Of a stretch of DNA of 64,000 nt, positions 45,520 through 54,936 are shown piece after piece (within the stretch, counting starts at the first letter, position 1; each line of letters opens with the position of its first letter). The position numbers and the translations under genes were made by a program. The DNA lies in the NCBI RefSeq assembly GCF_000211815.1, contig NZ_GL890942.1, positions 95,568 through 159,567 of the forward strand, written 5' to 3'. The notes under the pieces are model-generated. The model had not been told where the DNA came from. It was given only the letters and a program-made list of their open reading frames with translations, and did not search any database. The DNA comes from Moorena producens 3L. Lineage in GTDB: Bacteria; Cyanobacteriota; Cyanobacteriia; Cyanobacteriales; Coleofasciculaceae.

Positions 45520-45757
45520 TAATCCTTGCCTAACAATTTGGTCACCTAGGTCGGCTTAGAAGCAAACAACTAGTTAGCTATCAACAGCCGGAGAAACAAG
45601 TTACAGCAGGGAATGCGGAAAACTGGGTCAATAAGACCTAAAACCCTTCGGGAGATTTGCCCTAAGTGCTTGGTTGGTATAAACCTATCAGCTTATGGCG
45701 AGTCGATGAACCGAGAATCCCCCGTGCGAGCAATCCCTCGCACGGGGGAATGTCAAG
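45520..45757 (+). ncRNA. Orphan structured RNA resembling HEARO / IscB-type omega RNA
   Basis: A repeat-free, highly structured block. Stems seen: CGGCT (45551) with AGCCG (45586), GGTC with GACC (45626/45635), CCC-ttcg-GGG, TAAG with CTTA enclosing GGTT/AACC (45663-45694), and a perfect 12 bp terminal hairpin CCCCCGTGCGAG-caatcc-CTCGCACGGGGG (45719-45748) followed by AATGTCAAG. The terminal GAATCCCCC...GGGGG...TGTCAA pattern matches the right end of the tnpB element at 60652 (GAATCCCC...GGGGGAGATGTCAA), typical of IS200/IS605-superfamily elements. No iscB or tnpB gene is adjacent. Identification as HEARO is by pattern memory, not a covariance search. Confidence 0.55.
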
Positions 45758-45794
45758 ATAGAAAAATTTAGCTATCAGCAAGCCCCAAGTCTAT

Positions 45795-46142
45795 ATGGCT
45801 CGCTACACTCGTTCCATTAAAATCACTATTTCCCTTGATCGTCTTCTACCGTTACTGATTGAGGTTCTAAAATCCTGCCATTTTGAGATTCTCTACGAGA
45901 GTGATGACTATATAATGGCAAGAGAGAGTCCGGATAATATATCCTTTACCAAGCTGGTTACAGTGGACGTATTGATTGACAAATCGAAAGCCACTGAGCA
46001 ACAAGTGCCCATAAATTTTGTCGTCAAAAATGAAGAGTTACCTCTACAGGTTAATAACCATTGTCGGCAAATGTTTGAGCTACTTCAAGAGGCAGTTAAT
46101 AACAATCCCGATTGGCAAATTGTGGAGGAGCTAGCTACTTAA
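45795..46142 (+). CDS. Conserved hypothetical protein, 115 aa
   Basis: Begins MARYTRSIKITISLDRLLPLL; alternating beta/alpha pattern with ESDDYIMARESP and TVDVLID in the middle, ending in a helix QMFELLQEAV. Looks like one compact alpha/beta domain, no signal or membrane segment. I do not recognise a family; not a nuclease. Its ATG lies 38 bases beyond the structured RNA, which therefore forms its upstream region. Confidence 0.6.
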   Translation: MARYTRSIKITISLDRLLPLLIEVLKSCHFEILYESDDYIMARESPDNISFTKLVTVDVLIDKSKATEQQVPINFVVKNEELPLQVNNHCRQMFELLQEAVNNNPDWQIVEELAT

Positions 46143-46145
46143 CAA

Positions 46146-46420
46146 GTAAGTAATCAGTAATCAGTAATCAGCAATCAGCTATCAGCTATCAGCTATCAGC
46201 TATCAGCAATCAGCTATCAGCTATCAGCTATCAGCTATCAGCTATCAGCAATCAGCAATCAGCTATCAGCTATCAGCTATCAGCTATCAGCTATCAGCAA
46301 TCAGCAATCAGCAATCAGCTATCAGCTATCAGCTATCAGCTATCAGCAATCAGCAATCAGCAATCAGCAATCAGCAATCAGCAATCAGCAATCAGCTATC
46401 AGCTATCAGCTATTGAATAG
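46146..46420. repeat. CTATCAG/CAATCAG heptamer array
   Basis: About 37 tandem heptamers in alternating blocks of TATCAGC and AATCAGC, the longest uninterrupted heptamer array in the window. Further GACCGCTGA units at 46487-46540. Confidence 0.95.
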
Positions 46421-46556
46421 CTTTTGAATAAAATAGGTTTATTTTAAGCAGCTCAAGTAGCTTGGCCATTCCCGTAGCGTGGCCAACGGCTGACCGCTGA
46501 CGGCTGAGCGCTGACCGCTGAGCGCTGACCGCTGAATGCTTACGTTAACAACCTAG

Positions 46557-48116
46557 CTAGTTAACAATAGTTTTAAAAACATCTTCTCCATTGTAGCTCG
46601 CTACCAGCTGCATTTTTAAAGGACCAGCTGTGTAGGCAGTTTCTTGCGCAATAGCTTTGACATTAAGGGGTTGACTATACTGCTCCAGCTGCTCAATAAA
46701 GTTGGTTAGGGTGGTCAGCCGACCATCTCCGACTTGGATATCACCCAAAATCCCAGCGCGACGAGCACGGAACTCAGAGGCTGCCAACAACTGATCGAGC
46801 CGCTTCCGAATTTGCTCATTGGTCATAGTTGAGGGATTAGTTGAGATGGTAGCAAGGACATCACCCCCCTTAAAGACAACCTGATTGAGGGCTGCATCTG
46901 CAAATACTTGTATTGATTTTTCCCCCTCAACGTAGTTACCCGCTGAGAGAATTCGCACCACGTAGTCTCTACCATCTTTAATCTGCTGGATTAACTGATC
47001 TACTTGTGCTTGAGTAATTTGCACCAGTGGCTCTTGGGAATTACCGCTACTAGCACGGGTAATGTCTACAGCTGTCTTATTAGCTTGGCTCAACAGTTGA
47101 TCAACAGCTTGATTTACGGCTGTTGGATCGACAATTCGTACTACTCCAGAGGTGAGTACCTGACCACGAAATAAAGCAACATTTCCCTGACGCAGTACTC
47201 GATAATTCTGATAGTACTGTTCTAGAATTGCGAGTTCCCGTTTTAAAAAAGCCAGTTGTTTTTCTTGTGATTCAAGTTGTTTATTACGTTTAGCAAGTTG
47301 ACTCTCCTTTTGTTTAAGTTTTTGTTCAAGTTCTTTAAGTTCTTGTTCGAGTTCTTTTAGGAAAGTTTCACGCTGAGCAATGACTTGATCTCGTTCAGCA
47401 ATTTTCTGGTCAAATTGTTTTATAGCTTGGTCTTTCTCAGCCAGCTCCTGATCCCGCTGTTGGATCGTTTGGTCTTGTTTGAGGATAGCTTGGTCTCGCT
47501 CTTGGATAGCTTGGTCTCGCTCTTGGATAGCTTGGTCTCGCTCCAGCATTTCCTGATCCCGTTTCTTCACCAATTCTTTTAATTGAGTGATTTGGCTCTG
47601 GAGTTGGGTAATTTGTTCATTGAGTTGATTCCGCTGTTGGATTAGCAGCTGACGTTCCCTGAGGAGTGACTTAATTTCAGTACGCAGCACCCCAACCTGA
47701 GCAGAGACGTCTTTCAGTTGATTTTGAGCCTGTTGGAAATTTCGATTAGTTTCATCCAGACGCTTCTGAACCTCTATTTGCTCTGCTTTGGCCTCGGCTA
47801 ACTTCTGCTCTACTCGATCTTTCTCATCCTCTAATTGGCTGACCTCCCGGCGAGCACTTCTAAGTTTTTTGAGGATATTATCAAGCTCAAAAATCCCATC
47901 TCGTAGAGACTCACTGGTGGCAAACAAAATCCCCAAGGTCGAGGCAGAAATTAAGCCACCGGTGATAATTGTTACTACCGTGGCAGTAGTACGGGGACGT
48001 AGATTAAATAAACTCAGCCGTGCTTTTCCTACTCGTGTACCCATGCGATCGCCTAAGGTAGCGAGTAACCCCCCCAACACCAAAATTGAGGCAATCAGGA
48101 TATAAGCGCTGGTCAT
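46557..48116 (-). CDS. DUF3084 coiled-coil membrane protein
   Basis: 519 residues. Two N-terminal membrane helices (residues 3-22 and 45-68) with SLFNLRPRTTATVVTI between, typical of cyanobacterial DUF3084. A long coiled coil follows (about 75-300), including about nine RDQAIQE-type heptads; the C-terminal 200 residues are globular (VRILSAGNYVEGEKSIQVF). Inner-membrane protein of unknown function, possibly an envelope or chromosome-organising spacer. The heptads are encoded by 21 bp DNA repeats that are partly identical (about 47470-47540). Confidence 0.88.
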   Translation of the reverse strand: MTSAYILIASILVLGGLLATLGDRMGTRVGKARLSLFNLRPRTTATVVTIITGGLISASTLGILFATSESLRDGIFELDNILKKLRSARREVSQLEDEKDRVEQKLAEAKAEQIEVQKRLDETNRNFQQAQNQLKDVSAQVGVLRTEIKSLLRERQLLIQQRNQLNEQITQLQSQITQLKELVKKRDQEMLERDQAIQERDQAIQERDQAILKQDQTIQQRDQELAEKDQAIKQFDQKIAERDQVIAQRETFLKELEQELKELEQKLKQKESQLAKRNKQLESQEKQLAFLKRELAILEQYYQNYRVLRQGNVALFRGQVLTSGVVRIVDPTAVNQAVDQLLSQANKTAVDITRASSGNSQEPLVQITQAQVDQLIQQIKDGRDYVVRILSAGNYVEGEKSIQVFADAALNQVVFKGGDVLATISTNPSTMTNEQIRKRLDQLLAASEFRARRAGILGDIQVGDGRLTTLTNFIEQLEQYSQPLNVKAIAQETAYTAGPLKMQLVASYNGEDVFKTIVN

Positions 48117-48890
48117 CTAAAGCCTCACGGGAGAGTGGAAACTACTATTATTTATGTGGTCATTTATGTGGTGGAGGAAACGCGAGGAGGCGATTTTAAC
48201 TGCTGTCAAAGTACTACAATAATAGTTATACAAAAAAAACTTTAAGGTTGGCTGGGACTCCCAGTGGTGGGAAATTCCACTGAAAAGACAATCAATCGAA
48301 ATGATTGATTGGCTACAGCCACGTAGTCTAGTTTTAGCCCCTGCAAGCAAAGGCTTTAAGGCTAGTGAATCAAACCACATACTTACAAACCACATACTTA
48401 CAAACCACATACTTAAAGGTAACCTCAACCCCCACCACCGTGAGAGAGTAGCGGTAATTGGCACTGCCTGATGGACTGCAAGCCTATTGGTTTTACGGAA
48501 GGTGAGGTTGATGTGGTTGTTTCGAGCAATGGCTAACATTTGTTAGTTAACTCCTCCGAAGAATCTGCGCCTATGGAAGAGCGCAGAGTTTCAATACTGC
48601 ATTGTTGTCTATCCAGATACAGCCTATCTCATAGCTGTAGAGAATTATGTTTATTTATGGTAAACTACCCAAAAGATTTATCGACTTCCAGCACCAGCAG
48701 TAGGGCATGGGGAGTAACCCATAGACTAACAAATCATCCCTAGTTTGTACAAAGCGCGCTCCAAACAATAGACCTGGTAGTTTTGAGTTATCAAACTAAC
48801 CTTGAAATCCCTAAAATGTTTATAGAATTCGTAGCAAATATTTTTGTTTAAAATTTTTGTTTAAAGAATTATTTCCTTGGGCTGTAACGC
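48117..48890. other. Gap between DUF3084 and GUN4 genes, with hairpins
   Basis: No convincing gene; the ORFs 48117-48539 (minus) and 48540-48743 (plus) lack protein-like character. Two hairpins: CAGTGG...CCACTG (about 48260-48280) and ATCAATC-gaaat-GATTGAT (about 48291-48310), plus three ACATACTTACAAACC units (48375-48415). The hairpins resemble transposon-end structures or a DUF3084 leader. Confidence 0.5.
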
Positions 48891-49409
48891 TTATATGCTA
48901 GACTCTACAAGTCTTTGCATAAATGAAGTATACCACGCCTCACACCCTACCCGAGATAACCACACGATACCGGATACAGACCGATGATTACTCCAGATGA
49001 ATGCCATACAGACGGGTAGGTGTCCCATCTGGGCATCTAGATTCCATTTGATTTTACTATAGGCTATCCAATCTCCCCTCACTCTCCAACCGATGCGTTC
49101 ACCTAGCCTGACGCAGTCTCCTGCCACCTCTTGATAAATGGACTGCTGAACACTAAGCCCAAAGTGTCCTTGGCTGTATCTTACCCAAAGTTGGTCAATG
49201 GTCAGCAGGTCAGCACAGGGAAATGTTTTGAGCGACTCTATATCTAGCCATTTTTCAGCTTCTCGACCTGCTGCTTCCAAGAGTACCCTGGCTGTCTCTA
49301 GGTCAGCTTCTTTCCACTTGCCTGCTGCTAGTAAGTCTCGCAGTTTAGTGTAGTCTACTCCTTTTTCAGAACGCAGTTTGAGTTCAGGTTCATAGTGATT
49401 TCGTGTCAT
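48891..49409 (-). CDS. GUN4-domain protein
   Basis: 172 residues. GUN4 core: DYTKLRDLLAAGKWKEADLET, FPCADLLTIDQLWVRYS, GHFGLSVQQSIYQEV, then MGHLPVCMAF. GUN4 proper binds Mg-protoporphyrin and stimulates Mg-chelatase; cyanobacteria carry many paralogues, some attached to kinases. This one lacks the usual N-terminal helical bundle, and its last 30 residues diverge after GHLP, so I call it a GUN4-domain paralogue rather than the chlorophyll cofactor itself. Confidence 0.85.
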   Translation of the reverse strand: MTRNHYEPELKLRSEKGVDYTKLRDLLAAGKWKEADLETARVLLEAAGREAEKWLDIESLKTFPCADLLTIDQLWVRYSQGHFGLSVQQSIYQEVAGDCVRLGERIGWRVRGDWIAYSKIKWNLDAQMGHLPVCMAFIWSNHRSVSGIVWLSRVGCEAWYTSFMQRLVESSI

Positions 49410-50150
49410 AGGTTTGCGCTATGGTGATGGGAGTTGATCTGCAAAGATACAGTAAAGATAAAGTTTTGGCTTGTCTGTCAGGTGTGGGGTACACCCATCA
49501 ACCATAGCATTGCCCCAGGAGTCAACTACCAGACACTGACGGCAAAGCCATAGAGCAATAATCGAGAAATTATAGGTATTAGGCTAATCGTATTAGGTAT
49601 GAGCTACAACAGGGGCACTTGAGCACCTCCGTCCTAAGAGAGCTAGCCAAGTTTCAACAGAACCCTAAACCCTAGAGCCTAAACCCTAAATTATGTTCGC
49701 GAAGGGTGACGGCAGGTCAAACAGGTATCTAAAAAACAAAATATGTAACAAAATGCGATCGCTTAGCGGCGACCTAGGAGGATCGCGTAGCGTGGCCTAC
49801 GGTCAATCGCATCTTTACAGATGTTCCTTGTAGTGCTTCAATGTATAGCCTGTGGTTAAGGAGTTTAACAGGAAACCCGCCCGAAGAGGCTTAGGGGTAA
49901 CACCCCTCATTCAAATTAACTACCAGTATCCGAAAATTACTGGTAGTCTAATTTAATGAACATTAGACCTGCTCCCGTTTAGTTGCTCCATTTCTGTTGA
50001 CGGTTGGCACTAAATAAGCAACTATAAAGTGTCAACATAAGGTGTCAACATAAAGTGTCAACAAAACCAAGTTTCACCGAATCGTGCAGGTAAAATGTGG
50101 CTCAAACGGGTTTTTAATGCAAATTCTTACGTTGGAGCAAACTTAAAATT
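49410..50150. other. Intergenic region before fraC
   Basis: Holds an ACTACCAGTA-tccgaaaat-TACTGGTAGT perfect hairpin (49919-49947), an AGGGGT-aac-ACCCCT hairpin (about 49893-49907), a CCCTAAACCCTAGAGCC patch (49665-49690), the GCGTAGCGTGGCC repeat (49785-49805) and three GTGTCAACATAA units (50030-50065). The last may be the fraC promoter region. Confidence 0.5.
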
Positions 50151-50711
50151 ATGGCACCTGTATGGCCCCTAAAGACGGTCGTGTTTCAAACTCTCTTCCT
50201 GCTGGTGGTAATTGCGGTGGAAGGGATAGTCTTACAACGAGGGCTAAAACTCAACCGCAAAACCAGCATGCAGCAAGCAGCATCGATTAATCTACTTTCC
50301 ACTATTGTAGGTTGGTGCTGTTTTTTTGCCCTTCACGACCAACTCCCTACGGAATTTCAAGGCCAGATGATTAGTTATATCTTTTTCGATCACTTTTCAG
50401 AGGATAAGCCTGACAATTTTTATACTCTTATTGCTATGAGTGTGATCACAATTTTCTTTCTTTCCTTTATTATTAAGCTGGCAGGGCTGAGGTTACTCAA
50501 AATCTTTTTAGAACTAGCTGAAGATCAGGCAACTGGTTCCACATCGGCTTCCGACGAGGAAAAGTCATTATCCTTGAGGCGCTCTGGTCAGAGAGGATCG
50601 GGTGGGGAAAATCGAGCTATGGTCGTCCTCATTGCTAATTCCTGTAGCTATAGCGCTATCTTACTGCTTTTGTTTCTGCGTTTCCTTTATGTCAACCCCA
50701 TTAGTGGATAA
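50151..50711 (+). CDS. fraC: Filament integrity protein FraC
   Basis: 186 residues, three to four membrane helices (about 8-28, 42-62, 90-112, 155-178). VIAVEGIVLQRGLKL and INLLSTIVGW are the most FraC-like segments; length matches Anabaena FraC (179). FraC sits at intercellular septa and, with FraD, is needed for long filaments and molecular exchange. The next gene, fraD, starts eight bases after the stop, which strengthens the call. Confidence 0.8.
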   Translation: MAPVWPLKTVVFQTLFLLVVIAVEGIVLQRGLKLNRKTSMQQAASINLLSTIVGWCCFFALHDQLPTEFQGQMISYIFFDHFSEDKPDNFYTLIAMSVITIFFLSFIIKLAGLRLLKIFLELAEDQATGSTSASDEEKSLSLRRSGQRGSGGENRAMVVLIANSCSYSAILLLLFLRFLYVNPISG

Positions 50712-50719
50712 CTAGCGTC

Positions 50720-51820
50720 GTGAAATTTTTCACATCCCTATTCGAATTTGTCATTGGCTTAGCGGTGGTAGACTGGGTGGTAAAGGTACTGAAACCTCCC
50801 AAGGCATTTTCCTGGCAGGCTCTAATGTGGCTAACTGTGTTTTCCTATGTAATGGCAGGGTTAGCCACGGGATTTGTACAACGGCTGATAGCAAGCTGTG
50901 GTGGTATTTTGTTTATTTTATTTGTCTACTGGGTAACGGCAGCGGCGGCTAAGCTAAGAATTGCCAAGAAGAACAAAGACGCCAAGACAGGCTTGCCCCT
51001 GGGTCCCTGGATTACCGGCGCATTAACTAGTATTTATCTATTCGGCATCAATTTAAACCTTGGAGAATACCAGCCCGAAATTCAGGGTATCAGTACCTAT
51101 TTATTCGGCATCGACTCAAGGGACGTATCATCCTGGACGTTCATTAGTTGGCCATTGATATCAGCCGTAATTGCGACTTTACCTTATATTTTAGCAGTAA
51201 GATTGGAGCTAAAAAAACCATCTCCAGCAGAACGTCAATATCTAGTTATATTATTCGGTAGCCAGCTCTTGATTAGCTGCTGGATACAGTTTTATTTCGT
51301 GATTCAAAACTGGCTAGTGCAATATCCTAGCTTACTGAGTGATGATTTTATCCATAGTTCCTTTGTCTGGAAATTGCCCTCTGCCCAAGTCACTATGCTA
51401 TCTAGAGGTGTATCGATATTAGAGGGGATGGAAGTTCAATTGAAAGAAGAGTTGAATGCAAAATCTTGGTCAGAGGTTGAGAAATCCCTGCTTAAGGTAA
51501 ATCACCAAAAGTTACTGAAGGAGATTGAATATCAAGCCAAGCAAAGCTCACCGGTTGCTGAAGATCCTCTATGGAAAGTAACCTATAAATTTTCATCCAG
51601 GGAGTCTGGGTATGACTATAACTTAGACTTGCAGGCCAATTGGAACGGTCCCCGTTCAAGCCCTGACACCAAACCTGAGTATTATTCCTTCACCAAGTCT
51701 TGTCGAATTAAGCAGGTGGATGGGCGATCAGGGTTAGGTTCTCAAGCAATTGGTAATGTGGAATGCCAACCCTCTAGGACAGGGGAAATTGAGGTGTTTG
51801 CTGACCAAGGAAAACGGTAA
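50720..51820 (+). CDS. fraD: Septal junction protein FraD (DUF5357)
   Basis: 366 residues from a GTG. Five membrane helices (first at about 5-22, then 35-75, 95-112, 145-165 and 180-215), followed by a periplasmic part with a coiled-coil-like segment (ILEGMEVQLKEELNAKSWSEVEK) and a globular end. Same layout as Anabaena FraD (about 340 residues), the plug component of septal junctions. Translationally close to fraC; fraE, third gene of the Anabaena operon, is absent here. Confidence 0.82.
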   Translation: MKFFTSLFEFVIGLAVVDWVVKVLKPPKAFSWQALMWLTVFSYVMAGLATGFVQRLIASCGGILFILFVYWVTAAAAKLRIAKKNKDAKTGLPLGPWITGALTSIYLFGINLNLGEYQPEIQGISTYLFGIDSRDVSSWTFISWPLISAVIATLPYILAVRLELKKPSPAERQYLVILFGSQLLISCWIQFYFVIQNWLVQYPSLLSDDFIHSSFVWKLPSAQVTMLSRGVSILEGMEVQLKEELNAKSWSEVEKSLLKVNHQKLLKEIEYQAKQSSPVAEDPLWKVTYKFSSRESGYDYNLDLQANWNGPRSSPDTKPEYYSFTKSCRIKQVDGRSGLGSQAIGNVECQPSRTGEIEVFADQGKR

Positions 51821-51834
51821 AAAGTAAAATTAAA

Positions 51835-52086
51835 AAGACTTGCTTACATCAAAATAGAAAATAGCAACTAGGAAATAGCAACTAGGAAATCTAGGATTTA
51901 TAAATAGGACACGAACAATATTGCTGATTTTTAAGAACACAAAAAAATCCTCCAAGCTCTTTCCTACTGCTCCCTACTCCCTGCTCCCTGCTCCCTTGTT
52001 ACTTTAATCCTATGTTCACAACTCAAATAAAAATGCTATAGCAAATACTAAATACCAATTATCAAATAACAAAAGACCAATGACCA
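51835..52086. repeat. STRR patch before helicase
   Basis: AAATAGCAACTAGG units and CTCCCTGCTCCC heptamers between fraD and helicase; nothing else seen. Confidence 0.6.
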
Positions 52087-53595
52087 ATGAGGAACAACAA
52101 ATTCCCATTCGTGGTATCAGAGGACTGGGAAAGTGTAGCAGCACGAGGATACTATCAGCCCTCCCCTAACATCACAGTAGCTGAATCGGGGGGAGCTTAC
52201 CAATTACCGCTCTCCTTTGAGACTCACTCACCCAAGGGATGCCCTAGGATACCACCGGATATTCAGCTGCGGCAGTATCAGCGGCAAGCGGTGGCAAATT
52301 GGTTTGCCCATCGGGGACGAGGAACCCTGAAAATGGCAACGGGTAGTGGTAAAACTATTACTGCTTTAGCGATCGCAACGGAACTGTATCAAAAAATTGG
52401 TTTACAGCTGTTGCTGGTAGTTTGCCCTTACCGCCACTTGGTCACCCAGTGGGCAAGAGAATGCGAACACTTTAATCTAGAACCGATATTAGCCTTCGAG
52501 AGTGTCTACAGCTGGCAGAGTCAACTATCTGCCCAGCTATACAACCTCCAGGTTGGGAAACAATCGTTTATTACCATAATCACTACCAATTCTACCCTGA
52601 TCAAGGAGGGTTTCCAGTCTCAGCTGAAGTATTTTCCTGAAAAAACCCTGATAGTGGGAGATGAAGCCCATAATTTCGGGACTACCCGCATCGAAAAGAG
52701 TTTACCCCGTAACATTGGACTGCGCCTTGGTCTGTCAGCTACACCGGAACGGTATTTTGATGAAGCTGGAACAGAAGCATTGTTTGACTATTTTGGTTCG
52801 GTATTACAACCAGAACTGACCTTAGCCGATGCTATTCGCCAAGGAGCGCTAGTGCGTTACCTCTACTATCCGGTGTTCGTGGAATTAACAGAGGCGGAAA
52901 ATATTGCCTATGCTAAGTTAACTCAACGGATTGGTTGGGCATTAGGGGAAGCAGACGATATAGAAAATGACACTACTTTAACATCGTTATTGATGCAACG
53001 AGCTCGGTTAGTTGGGGCGGCGGCAAACAAGTTAAGGGCGTTGCAGCGGTTAATGGCTAAGCGACTGAACACCTACCATACCTTGTTTTATTGTGGGGAT
53101 GGTTCGGTAGATGGGCAAGTGAGTAATGAAAGCAACCGTCAGTTAGCAGCAGTAACCCAGTTACTAGGTTCTCAACTGGGGTATCGGGTCAACACGTACA
53201 CTGCCCAGACACCGTTGGCAGAACGGGAGGAATTACGTCGTCAATTTGAGCGGGGGGAGTTGCAGGGGTTAGTAGCAATTCGATGTTTGGATGAAGGGGT
53301 GGATATTCCATCCATTGAAACTGCGGTAATTCTGGCAAGTAGTAGCAATCCCCGCCAATTTATTCAGCGGCGGGGGCGAGTGTTGCGACCGCACCCAGGT
53401 AAGGAACGGGCAACGTTATTTGACATGATTGTTTTGCCCCCAGATTTGGGACGGGAAACTTGGGAAGTGGAACGGAGTTTGTTGAAAAAGGAATTGAAGC
53501 GATTTTTGGAGTTTGCTGAGTTGGCGGATAATGCTGGGCAGGCCAGGGTAAAATTGCTGGAAATTCAGCAGCGCTATGGAGTGCCAGATTGCTAA
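52087..53595 (+). CDS. SF2 DEAD/DEAH helicase, restriction-type
   Basis: 502 residues. Helicase motifs in order: Q-tip LRQYQRQAV, Walker A MATGSGKT, Ia VVCPYRHLVTQW, DEAH (VGDEAHNFG), SAT (GLSATPERYF), motif V CLDEGVDIPSIE, VI QFIQRRGRVLR. XPB/SSL2-like arrangement with a short N-terminal arm and no nuclease or methylase domain. Resembles helicases of the DNA-phosphorothioation restriction group (TIGR04095-like) and of type III/ISP restriction systems, but no dnd or other defence genes are next to it. Confidence 0.85.
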   Translation: MRNNKFPFVVSEDWESVAARGYYQPSPNITVAESGGAYQLPLSFETHSPKGCPRIPPDIQLRQYQRQAVANWFAHRGRGTLKMATGSGKTITALAIATELYQKIGLQLLLVVCPYRHLVTQWARECEHFNLEPILAFESVYSWQSQLSAQLYNLQVGKQSFITIITTNSTLIKEGFQSQLKYFPEKTLIVGDEAHNFGTTRIEKSLPRNIGLRLGLSATPERYFDEAGTEALFDYFGSVLQPELTLADAIRQGALVRYLYYPVFVELTEAENIAYAKLTQRIGWALGEADDIENDTTLTSLLMQRARLVGAAANKLRALQRLMAKRLNTYHTLFYCGDGSVDGQVSNESNRQLAAVTQLLGSQLGYRVNTYTAQTPLAEREELRRQFERGELQGLVAIRCLDEGVDIPSIETAVILASSSNPRQFIQRRGRVLRPHPGKERATLFDMIVLPPDLGRETWEVERSLLKKELKRFLEFAELADNAGQARVKLLEIQQRYGVPDC

Positions 53596-53717
53596 TTGCC
53601 AAGAATGCGATTGGGGGGTTGTGAGAGTGGCTTTATGATTGTCGCTAATTTTTCCCCCATGCCCCCTGCTCCCTGTCCCCCTGCTATTTGAGAAAAGGTA
53701 CATATGCGAACCGGATT

Positions 53718-53726
53718 TGGTATAAT
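53718..53726 (+). promoter_or_regulatory. Extended -10 promoter before amidinotransferase
   Basis: TGG-TATAAT (53718-53726), an extended -10 element 42 bases upstream of the ATG; no good -35, as common for this class. Confidence 0.55.
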
Positions 53727-53768
53727 CTCTAAGTTTCGCCTATATACGCCCATAGATGATGATTTAAG

Positions 53769-54887
53769 ATGAACATTCCCTCGATTTGTAGCTATAACGA
53801 ATGGGACCCTCTCGAAGAAATAATTGTGGGAACTATTGACGGGGTTACAGCCCCTGTTTTAACCCATGACATAAAAACCTTCATACGAAAGGACTATTGG
53901 AGCTTCTATCGAGAGCATGGGGGGAAACCCTACCCCACAGAATTGGTGAAGAAAGCCGCCAAAGCTCTAGATAACCTTCAAGAAGTGCTTGAAGGAGAAG
54001 GTGTCATTGTACGACGACCAGAAGCTGTTGATTATGCCCATCATATTTTTAAAACACCTTATTTTACATCAGCGGGATTCTTTAATGCTGATGTGAGGGA
54101 TGTCTTGCTTGTTGTGGGCGAGGAAATCATCGAAGCGCCTATGTCTCAAAGATGCCGCTATTTCGAGTTCTTGCGCTATCGTCCCCTGATTCAGGAATAT
54201 TTCCAGCAGGGAGCAGGCTGGACAGCGGCTCCCAAGCCCAAAATGTCTGATGCCCTCTACGATTGGGACTATCCTGAAGAAGATATGGCCTTTTTCCGGG
54301 GGGAATCTGGTGTACCAGATAGCGTTGGTCCTTTGAATGGGCGCTTCATTACTACCGAGTCAGAACCTTGCTTCGATGCAGCTGATTTCACTCGCTTCGG
54401 CAGAGACATCTTGGCACAGAGGAGCCACGTCACCAACGACTTGGGAATTCAGTGGATGCAGAGGCATCTTGGCTCGGAGTACCGAGTCCACACAGTCAAG
54501 TTCCGTGATCCAGCTCCCATACATATGGATGCAACTTGGGTTCCCATCGGCGAAGGGCGTGTCTTGTCTTGCCCTGACCGTCCGTGCATCTCACCGGATA
54601 TCCTAGAGATGTTTAAGCAGGGAGGATGGGAAATTCTTTATCCTCCCAGGGGCGTAGCAAACGCCGAATTTCATATGTCCAGCCGCTGGCTTTCTATGAA
54701 TATTCTGATGATTGATCAGGAGCGAGTGGTTGTGGAGAAGAGTGAGGAACCAACGATTAAGTTTTTTAAAGAGATAGGCTTAAAGCCAATTTTAGTGGAC
54801 TTTAAAGACCATTATGTTTTTGGAGGTGGGTTACATTGTGCAACTTGTGATGTACGCAGGCGTGGTATGTTGAAATCCTACTTTTAA
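53769..54887 (+). CDS. Arginine:glycine amidinotransferase (AGAT-like)
   Basis: 372 residues. Transfers the amidino group of arginine to an amine acceptor, with glycine giving guanidinoacetate and ornithine. Key residues all present: Asp203/Asp206 in EPCFDAADFTRFGRD, His252 in PAPIHMDATWVP, catalytic Cys357 in GGGLHCATCDVRRRG. The whole length, from SYNEWDPLEEIIVG to the C-terminus, follows the vertebrate/cyanobacterial AGAT pattern, including the APMSQRCRYFE and WMQRHLGSEYRV blocks. Cyanotoxin enzymes CyrA and SxtG belong to the same family, but no toxin pathway genes are near. Followed 49 bases later by a guanidinoacetate methyltransferase-like gene. Confidence 0.92.
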   Translation: MNIPSICSYNEWDPLEEIIVGTIDGVTAPVLTHDIKTFIRKDYWSFYREHGGKPYPTELVKKAAKALDNLQEVLEGEGVIVRRPEAVDYAHHIFKTPYFTSAGFFNADVRDVLLVVGEEIIEAPMSQRCRYFEFLRYRPLIQEYFQQGAGWTAAPKPKMSDALYDWDYPEEDMAFFRGESGVPDSVGPLNGRFITTESEPCFDAADFTRFGRDILAQRSHVTNDLGIQWMQRHLGSEYRVHTVKFRDPAPIHMDATWVPIGEGRVLSCPDRPCISPDILEMFKQGGWEILYPPRGVANAEFHMSSRWLSMNILMIDQERVVVEKSEEPTIKFFKEIGLKPILVDFKDHYVFGGGLHCATCDVRRRGMLKSYF

Positions 54888-54936
54888 ATTTGGGTAGTTT
54901 CAATATGCAGCGAGCATAGCTAGTTAAGGAACAAAA

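Noticed and set aside
48117..48743. ORFs of 140 and 67 residues between DUF3084 and GUN4 genes
   Set aside because: Low-complexity repeat (WFVSMWFVSMWF) or random composition, no start signals, no recognised family.
49665..49695. CCCTAAACCCTAG patch resembling plant-type telomere repeats
   Set aside because: Only two to three imperfect units; ordinary degenerate repeat in a bacterial genome.
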